A stretch of 64,000 nucleotides of DNA from Cyclobacteriaceae bacterium (GTDB lineage: Bacteria; Bacteroidota; Bacteroidia; Cytophagales; Cyclobacteriaceae): positions 2,589,501-2,653,500 of the forward strand of contig CP075525.1 in NCBI GenBank assembly GCA_025808415.1, given 5' to 3'. How positions within the stretch are numbered: the first letter of the stretch is position 1; every line of letters begins with the position of its first letter. Of the stretch, positions 56,270-64,000 are shown in pieces. The notes under the pieces are model-generated. The model ran no database searches. It saw only the letters and a list, made by a program, of their open reading frames with translations, and had not been told where the DNA came from. The position numbers and the translations under genes are program-made.

Positions 56270-57343
56270 CTATTGTCCATTTGTAATCATTCGGGAATAA
56301 ATACCGATGCATTTCCCAACATATACTTGATCGGAATACATTGCATCAAAAGCAGCCTTCATAGAATCCTTGTACTGATCGCCCCGGCTCAACAAACCCT
56401 CTATCCGATCAATCCAATGTTGAACCTCAAAATTTTCCATAAAAAAATCTGGAATTACGGCATGAAGCTGGGTGGCAACCTCACCGGTTTTATAAGCCAC
56501 AAAAGGAAGCTGCTGCGCCAGGTATTCGATCAACACCAGGGGGCCACTTTCCTGGTAAGCTGTGTGAATGGCAAGGTCATACTCTCCTATTATGCCCTGA
56601 ACATCATCACAATCGTGAACAACCTTAACAATATCGTCAAGTTTTTGCTCCCTGATCTGCTTATGGATACCCTCCATAAATTGCGGGTCAATTACCTGGC
56701 CAACAAATGTTGCGGTAAAAGCAAGGGTATCCCTAAGCCTGGACAAAAGCCGGCATGCGAATGCATGATTTTTTGCCTCCCTGAAATTAGATACCAACAA
56801 TAGTTTAGGAACCGATGGTGCAGACCTTTTTGTGGGGGCGGGTTCTTTGCGGATAATTATGTTGGAAAGCAAAAAGACGTTCTCCTTTTTAAGCCCTATA
56901 TATTGAACAGCCCAGTCAACAAGCGGCCGGCTCACTCCAACAAACCATGGATTTCGATGCAAGAAAAATTTAATGCCTGTAGGTATTGCCTTATCATTTT
57001 CGATATCCCCAAAATGATCGTGAAGCAGCAGTTTATAGTTGCCCCAAAACAAAATTTTGGCTAATGCCACATACCTGAAATTATAGCGCAAATGAACATG
57101 AACAATATCGTACCGGCTGCAAATCCGATTTATACGAAACATTTTCAGTACACTAAACCGATTAACTCTGCCCAAATTCAAAAGAGGGATTTCAGGATGG
57201 AGTTGTGCTGCCAGTTTTCCCGGGCGAACTAATGTAATAACCGTAACGGATTTACCATGTCGATGCAAAATATTAGCCAAGTCAACCAACACACGTTCAG
57301 CTCCCCCCACATTCAACTGGTCAATTACCTGTAATACTTTCAC
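56270..57343 (-). CDS. glycosyltransferase family 4-like
   Basis: A 357-residue GT-B transferase starting with KVLQVIDQLNVGGAERVLVDLA, the GGAE signature of many GT4 enzymes. The C-terminal domain has LLVSNFREAKNHAFACRLL and ESGPLVLIEYLAQQLPFVAY as the donor-binding region. It abuts the GT2-type gene (no gap). It probably acts on the same repeat unit as the other transferases. Confidence 0.88.
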   Translation of the reverse strand: MKVLQVIDQLNVGGAERVLVDLANILHRHGKSVTVITLVRPGKLAAQLHPEIPLLNLGRVNRFSVLKMFRINRICSRYDIVHVHLRYNFRYVALAKILFWGNYKLLLHDHFGDIENDKAIPTGIKFFLHRNPWFVGVSRPLVDWAVQYIGLKKENVFLLSNIIIRKEPAPTKRSAPSVPKLLLVSNFREAKNHAFACRLLSRLRDTLAFTATFVGQVIDPQFMEGIHKQIREQKLDDIVKVVHDCDDVQGIIGEYDLAIHTAYQESGPLVLIEYLAQQLPFVAYKTGEVATQLHAVIPDFFMENFEVQHWIDRIEGLLSRGDQYKDSMKAAFDAMYSDQVYVGKCIGIYSRMITNGQ

Positions 57344-58819
57344 CTAATTCCTCAAACCTGTTTTTAACAACGCCTGCGCTTTGCGATACGAAACCAACAC
57401 TTTCACCGGAAACAGAATCGTGTTAATGATATTCATGGCCAATCCCGAACGCCTGTAGGAAGTGATCAGCCGGTACATACAAAGACGCAAATAGAATGCA
57501 CGTGGATAAAATCGCATGAAATCATAGGATTCTGTTGGCAATGGAAAGGGGCCAAAGTACGTACCCTTATTTTTCCACCAGGCGCCATGCGTGCGCAACC
57601 CGCCCATAGGGGCTTTATGATGTGTGCGGATAGCTTTTGGATTAAATACTATCACAGCGCCTTTTAAAAACAACCGCTTTCCAAGGTTGTCGTCAGCACC
57701 AGAGCCTTTATCAAATGCCAAGTCAAACAACCCTGCTTCTTCTACCAGGCTTTTGCGCATCATACAGTTGCCGGTATCCAATACCGAGGCAATATGGTAG
57801 TAATTAATAAAGTCAGGGATATGCGACTTATCCTTCCAGGGCGCCAGGGATATTCCTGTAGAAACATCTGCCAACGAATGCTCCAATAGGTAAATATGCT
57901 CTTTGACCATATCAGCCCAGGTTTCAGAGTCATCATCAAAAAAAAGTATCCATTCGGATGTAACCCGGTGTACCGCGTAGTTTCGTGCAGTGCTCTGGCC
58001 GGCTGTTTCTATAAAAAAAACTTTCACCGGCATGGCCTTAAATTCATCATAGTATCCAGCAACACGATCACGTTCAGGCGTTTGATCTACCACAATTATT
58101 TCTGCCGGTGGATGATCTTTCTGCAGCAGGGAATAGATGGCCTTTTTTAAATAAGCATATCGGTTAATGGTAGGAATGACTGCTGAGTAAGAGGTAATCG
58201 TTTTATTCTTATGTTGTAAAAGCAAATGATGGCTATCAGAATTAAGCTCATAATTTATTCTCCTGTCTTTTGATTTTAAAATTGAAAACCAACTCAACGG
58301 GAAAGCAATTAAAGCCGCCCGTTTGCCGAAAAATCTCAGGATAAACCGCCTAAGATCCGTGGAGTCAACGGTAAGTTGTCCATTGTGCAAAACATTCACC
58401 TGTTGAATGAGATCAGGTTGATGCACGACCAAACCCCCGCTACGCAATACCTGAAACGCCAGGTCAGCAGCAAGAAAATGTGCTGTATTGTACTTCACTT
58501 CCAGGTTAAGTTTTTCAAGCACTCCCCTTTTTAATACCATCACATGAAAGGATGCCATCCATGCGTTAGTTCGGGTGTTAGGTGCTGGTGACAAAAAAAA
58601 CCAATTCAGGGTTGCTAACGAAAGTTTCTTAAAGGTACCCGGTTTATAAAAATGCAAACCTGCATGCGCCACATCTGCCATAAAGGCGCTTTCGATTTTA
58701 GTTAAATCGAGTTGAGGCCTCAGATTATCTTGTACGATGCATAAATCATCCTTAAGGTTTAAGTCCTTCGCCAGCCCCCAATCAACTTCGGAGGGATTAT
58801 TTATAAACAGGTACTCCAT
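57344..58819 (-). CDS. glycosyltransferase family 2 with an extra N-terminal GT2-like half
   Basis: A 491-residue protein. The C-terminal part (about 210-440) is a full GT-A domain: SAVIPTINRYAYLKKAIYSL, IIVVDQTPERD, GQSTARNYAV, the DxD-type FFDDDSE, and DTGNCMMRKSLVEEAGLFD. The N-terminal 180 residues look like the acceptor half of a second GT2 domain (WMASFHVMVLKRGVLEKLNL, FLAADLAFQVLRSGGLVVHQP) without a nucleotide-binding start or DxD. Either it is a decayed tandem domain or it helps bind acceptor. It overlaps the polymerase gene by 23 nt. No membrane helix is obvious apart from a hydrophobic stretch near 168-180. Confidence 0.82.
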   Translation of the reverse strand: MEYLFINNPSEVDWGLAKDLNLKDDLCIVQDNLRPQLDLTKIESAFMADVAHAGLHFYKPGTFKKLSLATLNWFFLSPAPNTRTNAWMASFHVMVLKRGVLEKLNLEVKYNTAHFLAADLAFQVLRSGGLVVHQPDLIQQVNVLHNGQLTVDSTDLRRFILRFFGKRAALIAFPLSWFSILKSKDRRINYELNSDSHHLLLQHKNKTITSYSAVIPTINRYAYLKKAIYSLLQKDHPPAEIIVVDQTPERDRVAGYYDEFKAMPVKVFFIETAGQSTARNYAVHRVTSEWILFFDDDSETWADMVKEHIYLLEHSLADVSTGISLAPWKDKSHIPDFINYYHIASVLDTGNCMMRKSLVEEAGLFDLAFDKGSGADDNLGKRLFLKGAVIVFNPKAIRTHHKAPMGGLRTHGAWWKNKGTYFGPFPLPTESYDFMRFYPRAFYLRLCMYRLITSYRRSGLAMNIINTILFPVKVLVSYRKAQALLKTGLRN

Positions 58820-60104
58820 CTCTTATAATCGATTGCCAGAAAAAAGGGGCGATACCGAGCCCTAAAAAAACCATGATCTGGCCGGTAAGGGTAAACATGG
58901 CTGCTTGGGCATAAAATGTTTCCCCTACAAACATGGTAAAGATTAAACCAATCAATCCTATCCATACAAATCTCGCTATTGAATTCTCGAATGAATACCT
59001 CATATATCTTCCTGCCGCCAGCAGGTTCTTACTCATGGTAAACAGGAACAGCAGAAAGACACTGAGCCCGATAAGCCCTGTTTCAATTAAGAACTGCAAA
59101 AAATTATTATGCGCGCCATTGCCAAAAATAAATACAGAAGCAGCCTGAAAGCCCGACCCGGTAATCAATAAATAAGGGTAATTTCCGATAGCCCTGAATA
59201 CCGATTCGTAGATAACCGTACGTTCAACCGCCAGTCGCTCAACCCCGCCCCGCTCGTAGCCACGCAACACCCGTTCTTCATATTTTTCGTTTATCCGCTC
59301 CAAGGTTACTTCGCTTACTTCCTCGGGTAAATTCCTGGAAACCACCAAAAGGCCAATGCCCAGGAAAAGCGCAATGCCAATGCTTCGTCCGCGGGTTATC
59401 CATAACAGGGCAAGCACCACACCCGTCATTCCCAGCACAAACGTGCGCGTTCCCGACATCAACGGAACGATTACCATAAGCAAAGCACAAACCGCAAAGA
59501 AAAGTTTTACCAACAGGTTACGGCTGTAAAAAAGCAAAGCTACTGCCAATGAAAATCCCATCAGCATGACAATGGCAATGTGCTTGTGATGTGGGGAAAG
59601 CGTGGCCACGGGTGAATCCATAAACGAATACATCTCGCGCCAGTAGTCGGGCCAGAAGGAATTTAACACACCAATACCCTGCAAAAAGGCCAGGACTGCC
59701 TGAACCAATATGTTTATAAAGAATACGGTCAACAATAATTTGAACTTCTGCCTGTTGTCAACAATAGCGATGACCGCCACTAAGGTTGACAGGTACGCCA
59801 TAAACCGGTAAGTACGGATAAGCGTGGGGCCAATATAGGATGAGCCCCTGAAGATAAAATTAAAGATGAGGCTGATGAGGATAATAATCATCAGGTACTT
59901 GACATAATGCGTAGCCAACTGCCGTTTACTGTAAATAAAGTTCAGCCCCGCAGTTAGGTAATTCCAGTTCACCAACCAAAAAGCAAGAACAACAAAATCG
60001 AAAATCCTGAAGTCGGACGCAATACCCACCAGGGTAAATCTACCCAGGGGCAGACAGTAAAAATAACTGGTAACTAAAAGACACAACCAGATGACTGGTC
60101 TCAT
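58797..60104 (-). CDS. O-antigen ligase/polymerase (Wzy-like) membrane protein
   Basis: A 435-residue inner-membrane protein with about ten to twelve hydrophobic helices and a large loop between about 265 and 310 (EEVSEVTLERINEKYEERV and following). The GNGAHNNFLQFLIETGLIG segment is the conserved motif of the Wzy/WaaL O-antigen ligase family, so it is the likely repeat-unit polymerase of this locus. No Wzx flippase or Wzz-type length regulator is visible in the window. It overlaps the GT2 gene by 23 nt and the upstream transferase gene by 4 nt. Confidence 0.88.
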   Translation of the reverse strand: MRPVIWLCLLVTSYFYCLPLGRFTLVGIASDFRIFDFVVLAFWLVNWNYLTAGLNFIYSKRQLATHYVKYLMIIILISLIFNFIFRGSSYIGPTLIRTYRFMAYLSTLVAVIAIVDNRQKFKLLLTVFFINILVQAVLAFLQGIGVLNSFWPDYWREMYSFMDSPVATLSPHHKHIAIVMLMGFSLAVALLFYSRNLLVKLFFAVCALLMVIVPLMSGTRTFVLGMTGVVLALLWITRGRSIGIALFLGIGLLVVSRNLPEEVSEVTLERINEKYEERVLRGYERGGVERLAVERTVIYESVFRAIGNYPYLLITGSGFQAASVFIFGNGAHNNFLQFLIETGLIGLSVFLLFLFTMSKNLLAAGRYMRYSFENSIARFVWIGLIGLIFTMFVGETFYAQAAMFTLTGQIMVFLGLGIAPFFWQSIIRDGVPVYK

Positions 60105-61189
60105 TCAATATTAACTATTGTACGGTAATAGTTGAGCAAACTACTTAAAGTGCTTGTTAAGGAAAATTCATTTTTTATGCGGGTTCTCCCAATTTGCCCC
60201 ATGCTCAACCGTAATTCTGGCTGTTGAATAAGTTGCTCAAAAACAGCAACTGCATCGTCAATATTTTTTTTTTCAAGTATAAAACCGGCATCATTCGCCA
60301 ATAACTCGCGGGCATTGCCCACATCTGTAGCCACAACGGGCTTACCCAAGGCCATGGCTTCTAAAATCACGTTAGGCATTCCTTCAAAATCGCTTAATAA
60401 TGTTACTATATCACATGTTACTAATTGTTTATCCAAATCCGGAACCACACCAGTAAGGGTTACAAACTTCTCAAGCTTTTTCTCCTTTATCGATTTCTCA
60501 ATTACCATCCGATCGGGTCCATCTCCAAAAAAAATAGCCTCGCATTTCAAGTGTCGTGTATGGATTAATTTTTCCAGCACCTCCAGAAAGAAAAGATGTC
60601 CTTTATGCAGTGACATCCGGGCAACGTAGCCGATCCGCACAGGAGTAACAAAGTTAATAACCGGTGTTACTTCAGGAACATCAATGCCATTATGCAAGAT
60701 TGGAAAAGTGTCCACTTGTTCATTAAACATAACCGACAGGTGGCTGGCTACACGTTTAGAATTAGCGCTATAAACTACCCCGAAAATTTTCAACAAACGA
60801 TATTGCACCCTCCTTCGTACGAGTGCCAGACCACTGCGCTTGTAACAATTACGCTCGGTAACAGTAAACCTGGCCCTGCCGAACCATGCAACCAAAAACT
60901 GTTGAAGCATAGAGAAATTCACCTGCGAGTGAATGATATCAGGCTTTATCTTTTTGATCAGGCGAATGAGTTGCCACCAACGGTAAGGTGAGCGAAACCA
61001 TCTTTTTGGCGCCTCATACACCTCTACGTTTGCGGTCTGCAGTTCATGTAAAAAAATTCCTGTTTGCTTAGTCAAACAAACCACAACCGGGATAAACTGC
61101 TTTTCCTGTTTTGCTTTAAGTGAAACACGGGTAACAAAACGTTCTAACCCACCGGCCTGCAGGGTTCCTACAAAAAATACAACTTTCAT
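60101..61189 (-). CDS. glycosyltransferase family 4
   Basis: A 362-residue GT-B transferase with KVVFFVGTLQAGGLERFVTR at the start, RIGYVARMSLHKGHLFFLEV in the second domain, and the donor site LSDFEGMPNVILEAMALGKP. All usual GT4 motifs are intact. The stop overlaps the polymerase start and its start overlaps the methyltransferase stop, each by 4 nt. Confidence 0.92.
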   Translation of the reverse strand: MKVVFFVGTLQAGGLERFVTRVSLKAKQEKQFIPVVVCLTKQTGIFLHELQTANVEVYEAPKRWFRSPYRWWQLIRLIKKIKPDIIHSQVNFSMLQQFLVAWFGRARFTVTERNCYKRSGLALVRRRVQYRLLKIFGVVYSANSKRVASHLSVMFNEQVDTFPILHNGIDVPEVTPVINFVTPVRIGYVARMSLHKGHLFFLEVLEKLIHTRHLKCEAIFFGDGPDRMVIEKSIKEKKLEKFVTLTGVVPDLDKQLVTCDIVTLLSDFEGMPNVILEAMALGKPVVATDVGNARELLANDAGFILEKKNIDDAVAVFEQLIQQPELRLSMGQIGRTRIKNEFSLTSTLSSLLNYYRTIVNIE

Positions 61190-62076
61190 TTTCGTTTCAT
61201 GGCAATAGCCTGAATAACAGGAGCGCCTAAATAGAACAAGCCGATAAACCGGATCAATAAAGAGCCCAGGTACGCTAACCCTCGCCTGCCTTCTCCATAT
61301 TTATTTTTAATGACAATATTTTCGAAACCTGCCCGGTGCAATAACTCACGAAGGGATTTTCTGGAGAAAAATACCAGGTGATGGATGGAACGAATGTTCC
61401 GTTCGCGCACTGGCACACTACCCATTAACCGATAGCGAAAAAACTGAATGTTATCGAACTGGTTGGGCACTTCAATAAACACTACACCCCCGGGCTTTAA
61501 CACACGGTAAGCTTCTTTGGCGGCTGCCATCGGATCAGCCAGATGTTCAAATACATGATTGGAGTGTACCAGGTCAAATGATTGGTCAGGAAAAGGGAGT
61601 TGCTCGGCAGGTGACTGCACTACGTGCAAGCCTTTGGCTTTTGCAGCCTTTACACCTTCAATTGATGGTTCTACACCAATTACTCTCCATCCACTATCTG
61701 CAGCTAACTCCATGAATTCTCCTGATGAGGAACCAAGATCCAAAGCATTTATTGGTGACCTATCTAAAAGCTTTTTTGAAATACTTACCACACGAGCCTT
61801 AAAAAGTTTGCTCCTGGATTTCGTAACCGCTCCGTAGTTGGCCAGCTTAGCTAAATAAAGTTCTAGTCCTGCAGGCTTCAGGCCCTCAAAAATTTGTTGT
61901 CGGGCTTCAGCTGAGGGTCTGGGATTAAGGAACAGTAATCCGCATCGACAACACCTCATTACTTTTAGCGGAGAAACTAAATTAAGATTCATAGTACCTG
62001 AAAAAAACTCCATTACTTCAGCACTATTACAGATCAAACAATCAATATGTTCAAAATTTTTATTTACATCTAACAT
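61186..62076 (-). CDS. class I SAM-dependent methyltransferase with N-terminal cysteine cluster
   Basis: A 296-residue protein. An N-terminal zinc-ribbon-like part has CLIC (near residues 14-17) and CCRCGLLFLNPRP (near 42-54). The methyltransferase domain has NALDLGSSSGEFMELAADSGW (motif I) and LPFPDQSFDLVHSNHVFEHLADP. Members of this type in polysaccharide loci are thought to methylate sugars or act on lipid-linked glycans; the substrate is unknown. A hydrophobic stretch near the C-terminus may touch the membrane. It overlaps the GT4 gene by 4 nt. Confidence 0.87.
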   Translation of the reverse strand: MLDVNKNFEHIDCLICNSAEVMEFFSGTMNLNLVSPLKVMRCCRCGLLFLNPRPSAEARQQIFEGLKPAGLELYLAKLANYGAVTKSRSKLFKARVVSISKKLLDRSPINALDLGSSSGEFMELAADSGWRVIGVEPSIEGVKAAKAKGLHVVQSPAEQLPFPDQSFDLVHSNHVFEHLADPMAAAKEAYRVLKPGGVVFIEVPNQFDNIQFFRYRLMGSVPVRERNIRSIHHLVFFSRKSLRELLHRAGFENIVIKNKYGEGRRGLAYLGSLLIRFIGLFYLGAPVIQAIAMKRK

Positions 62077-62098
62077 ACCTGTTCAAGAACTTTATGTT

Positions 62099-63034
62099 TC
62101 ATTTAAGCGATTGATAATCAGCCAGGCAATCAAAATCACTCCTCTCCTTACCATCTTTCACAAATGTAAATACCATACCTTTTGGCCAAATCATATCGTT
62201 TAGCTTACGACCACTCTTAAAAAAATCCAAATATTTTAACCAAAAGAACAGAAATCTACCCAGTACAAGCATTGGGTAACGAAAAATTTTGGAACGTGAT
62301 ATTTCTACTAATGCTTGAGCATTAGTAACCGCAGCAGCTGTGAATGTTCCTTCTGACGCCATGAAAGCTTCTAGTCTGCAGTACCTAAAAAGCGATCTCA
62401 TCCCTGTAAAGGTAAACCTAAAAAAGTCATAAGGAGCCCCGTGGTATGGAAAAGCAAACGGTACTTCAACTTGAATTAAACCATTGGGCTTAACTACTCT
62501 TTCTAACTCACTGGCAGCTATCCAAGGCCGAATAGTATGCTCCATTACTTGCGCGGCAAGTACCAAATCGAAAGCCTCAGATTTAAATGGGATTTGGTGC
62601 ACATCAAAAACTATATCAGGATTGTACTGAAGATGTATATCAGAAGTAATTACAATACTCGATTGTTGAAAAATTGATTTATAAAAATCAATTTTACTTC
62701 CTGCCCCAATTATTAAAACTTTCCCTCCTGTTACTCGTGTAGCCAAATTCTTGTATCGCTCTTTCAGTGCCCAATCCTTATTTAATTTTGGAAGAAGAGA
62801 TGTCCTAATGAAATTCTTAAGATTCCGCTTGTTTGAGTAACTTTTATTCTGAGTTAACGGTTTTTGTTGAATTATCCCTTCTAGTTCAAACATAGAATTA
62901 TTTGCAGCAACTAGTATTGGTACCTCTTGAACAATAGGGTATCTGTCACCACCAACAAATACATAATGTTCGTTTTCAATTCGCATTAAGTCAGTCTGAT
63001 TTAATGGACTAATTATATATTCTTCAAATATCAT
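62099..63034 (-). CDS. class I SAM-dependent methyltransferase with Trm112-like start
   Basis: A 311-residue protein. The first 50 residues (NEHYVFVGGDRYPIVQEVPILVA) resemble the Trm112p-like domain often fused to methyltransferases in glycan loci. The methyltransferase core has KVLIIGAGSKIDFYKSIF (motif I, GAGS), the FDLVLAAQVMEHTIRPW segment and a long insert rich in Phe and Tyr (PFAFPYHGAPYDFFRFTF). It overlaps the SGNH-hydrolase gene by 11 nt. The target is unknown. A/T-rich compared with some neighbours. Confidence 0.85.
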   Translation of the reverse strand: MIFEEYIISPLNQTDLMRIENEHYVFVGGDRYPIVQEVPILVAANNSMFELEGIIQQKPLTQNKSYSNKRNLKNFIRTSLLPKLNKDWALKERYKNLATRVTGGKVLIIGAGSKIDFYKSIFQQSSIVITSDIHLQYNPDIVFDVHQIPFKSEAFDLVLAAQVMEHTIRPWIAASELERVVKPNGLIQVEVPFAFPYHGAPYDFFRFTFTGMRSLFRYCRLEAFMASEGTFTAAAVTNAQALVEISRSKIFRYPMLVLGRFLFFWLKYLDFFKSGRKLNDMIWPKGMVFTFVKDGKERSDFDCLADYQSLK

Positions 63035-64000
63035 CTTCTTGTATCAAAATATCTTTGATAAATTCAGCAACTTGGGAGTTTGCTTCGGGGGTATAATGAA
63101 CAAGTCCTTTATTAATCACTTCTTCGCGATTTGATTTAAATTGCTTGTATAAAAGGTCATCGTAATGCCAATACTCGATACCTTGCTTTTCGAGTTCGGA
63201 TCTAAACAACAACCAGGGGTTGCCGTCTCTGTCCCAATCCAAAAATGTATTCAGGTTATCCAGTAACAGCACCACAAAACGGCTATCTTGTTGTGACACT
63301 TGCTGCTGAATATATTTTAAAATGGAAATACAATATTGCATATCACCATCATTTTGCCGGTAAACACTCTTACGGTGCTTTGACCAGATGGGAAAAGCAC
63401 GGAGCGTACGTACCACATAGAGATTATCAAAAACATCGTGTACAAATAAGCCTGGCCAGAGCCGTTCACGCATTAAGAATTCGCTCGTTGCCGGGTTTTC
63501 AAATTCATTACGGAGTAATTCACCATGAAGTGTTGGTCGATTCATTACTTCTATCATTGCGTCTTTGAACGCAAACAAGGGCTTTGTTTTAAGGCCGCCA
63601 GCAGTCAAGTTATAAACCTGCGTGCAAGCCCGATCGAGATCTCCCGCCACCATGCCCAGAATTACAAGCTTTGATTTTGGCTTAACCTGTTCATATCTTA
63701 AAAATGCCTGATCAATACCGTATCCGCCAACGCCCAGGTTAAGTGTTCGTAAACCTGTTAATTGTTGCAATCTGTAAGGCCATGTATCTTCAAAAGAAAC
63801 CTCGTCACCATGCGTAAATGAGTTGCCCAGACAAACGATATCATATTCTTCATCATCGTTGTTATTCGTTAAATCACCCCTGATAAGTGTCTCGTATTGT
63901 TGATGCGAACAACGAAAACCGTAACGGTCGGAATAATACGGAGGTTGAGCCCCCAGCTTACCAATACTCCATCCCAAATTCGAATCGTAAACATTGTACT
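63024..64000 (-). CDS. SGNH/GDSL-type hydrolase, partial at its 5' end
   Basis: The reading frame stays open to the right edge, so the true start lies outside the window. A TTG at 63977 is not needed, because the residues before it (YNVYDSNLGWSIGKLG) look like genuine protein, similar to the D-x-x-LGW segment of sugar-modifying SGNH proteins. The catalytic block is IVCLGNSFTHGDEV with the nucleophile serine in GNSF, and TPEANSQVAEFI near the end is similar to the region carrying the Asp/His pair. Such proteins often move or remove acyl groups on surface glycans. At least 325 codons are present. Confidence 0.75.
   Translation of the reverse strand, partial: YNVYDSNLGWSIGKLGAQPPYYSDRYGFRCSHQQYETLIRGDLTNNNDDEEYDIVCLGNSFTHGDEVSFEDTWPYRLQQLTGLRTLNLGVGGYGIDQAFLRYEQVKPKSKLVILGMVAGDLDRACTQVYNLTAGGLKTKPLFAFKDAMIEVMNRPTLHGELLRNEFENPATSEFLMRERLWPGLFVHDVFDNLYVVRTLRAFPIWSKHRKSVYRQNDGDMQYCISILKYIQQQVSQQDSRFVVLLLDNLNTFLDWDRDGNPWLLFRSELEKQGIEYWHYDDLLYKQFKSNREEVINKGLVHYTPEANSQVAEFIKDILIQEDDI

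Noticed and set aside
56273..56803. A 176-codon + strand frame opposite a glycosyltransferase gene
   Set aside because: The - strand gene has intact GT4 motifs and fits the operon; the + strand product has no recognisable features.

Overview
The window comes from a member of the Bacteroidota, most likely a Cytophagales/Cyclobacteriaceae-type bacterium (inferred from gene content, not from a marker gene). The evidence is a SusC/SusD polysaccharide-utilisation locus with a hybrid two-component regulator, C-terminal type IX secretion (T9SS) sorting domains, a family-F exosortase, Bacteroidota-type promoters (TTTG, 19-20 nt, TAnnTTTG) and many genes without a Shine-Dalgarno sequence. I saw no tRNA, rRNA, CRISPR array, transposase or phage gene.

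Left flank (1-4500): the end of a large MORN-repeat protein cut by the window edge; a divergent pair made of tryptophan 2,3-dioxygenase and a glutaryl-CoA-dehydrogenase-type acyl-CoA dehydrogenase (first step and a late step of tryptophan breakdown); and an unrecognised lipoprotein.

Polysaccharide-utilisation locus (about 4800-24711, + strand): a possible 39-residue membrane peptide, SusC, SusD and two IPT/TIG glycan-binding lipoproteins, then a strong intrinsic terminator, then a GH30 lipoprotein, a GH26 mannanase with a T9SS tail, a hybrid two-component sensor/regulator, a sialate-O-acetylesterase-family esterase and two GH5 enzymes, the second with a carbohydrate-binding-like module and a T9SS tail. 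GH26, GH5 and an acetylesterase together suggest an acetylated beta-mannan or glucomannan as substrate; the exact glycan is inferred.

Housekeeping block (24713-35510): a DUF1573 protein, TrpS, a small acidic protein, 4-hydroxyphenylpyruvate dioxygenase, a phosphoglucomutase/phosphomannomutase, a DinB-like protein, MtaB, a 51-residue lipoprotein, a LolD-type ATPase, SucC and a PorG-like (DUF6089) outer-membrane protein. Several have clear promoters or terminators.

Surface-polysaccharide and exosortase block (35526-64000, all - strand): transcription runs right to left. From the right edge come a partial SGNH hydrolase, two methyltransferases, six family-4-type glycosyltransferases, a two-part GT2 protein, a Wzy-like polymerase, a GlnN-type asparagine synthase, a PaaK/CapK-like ligase, a GNAT acetyltransferase, UDP-GlcNAc 2-epimerase, two DegT-type aminotransferases, two initiating sugar transferases and a PglD/NeuD-type acetyltransferase. 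These lead into exosortase XrtF and its partner membrane protein. Past a hairpin and a new promoter lie a 1663-residue T9SS-sorted surface protein, a 64-residue protein with a PEP-CTERM-like (PID-CTERM) tail that is the obvious candidate XrtF substrate, and a membrane UDP-sugar 4,6-dehydratase. Many genes here overlap by exactly 4 nt, which suggests translational coupling. The most unusual feature is the linkage of an exosortase, a tiny candidate substrate and a giant T9SS protein inside a glycan locus.
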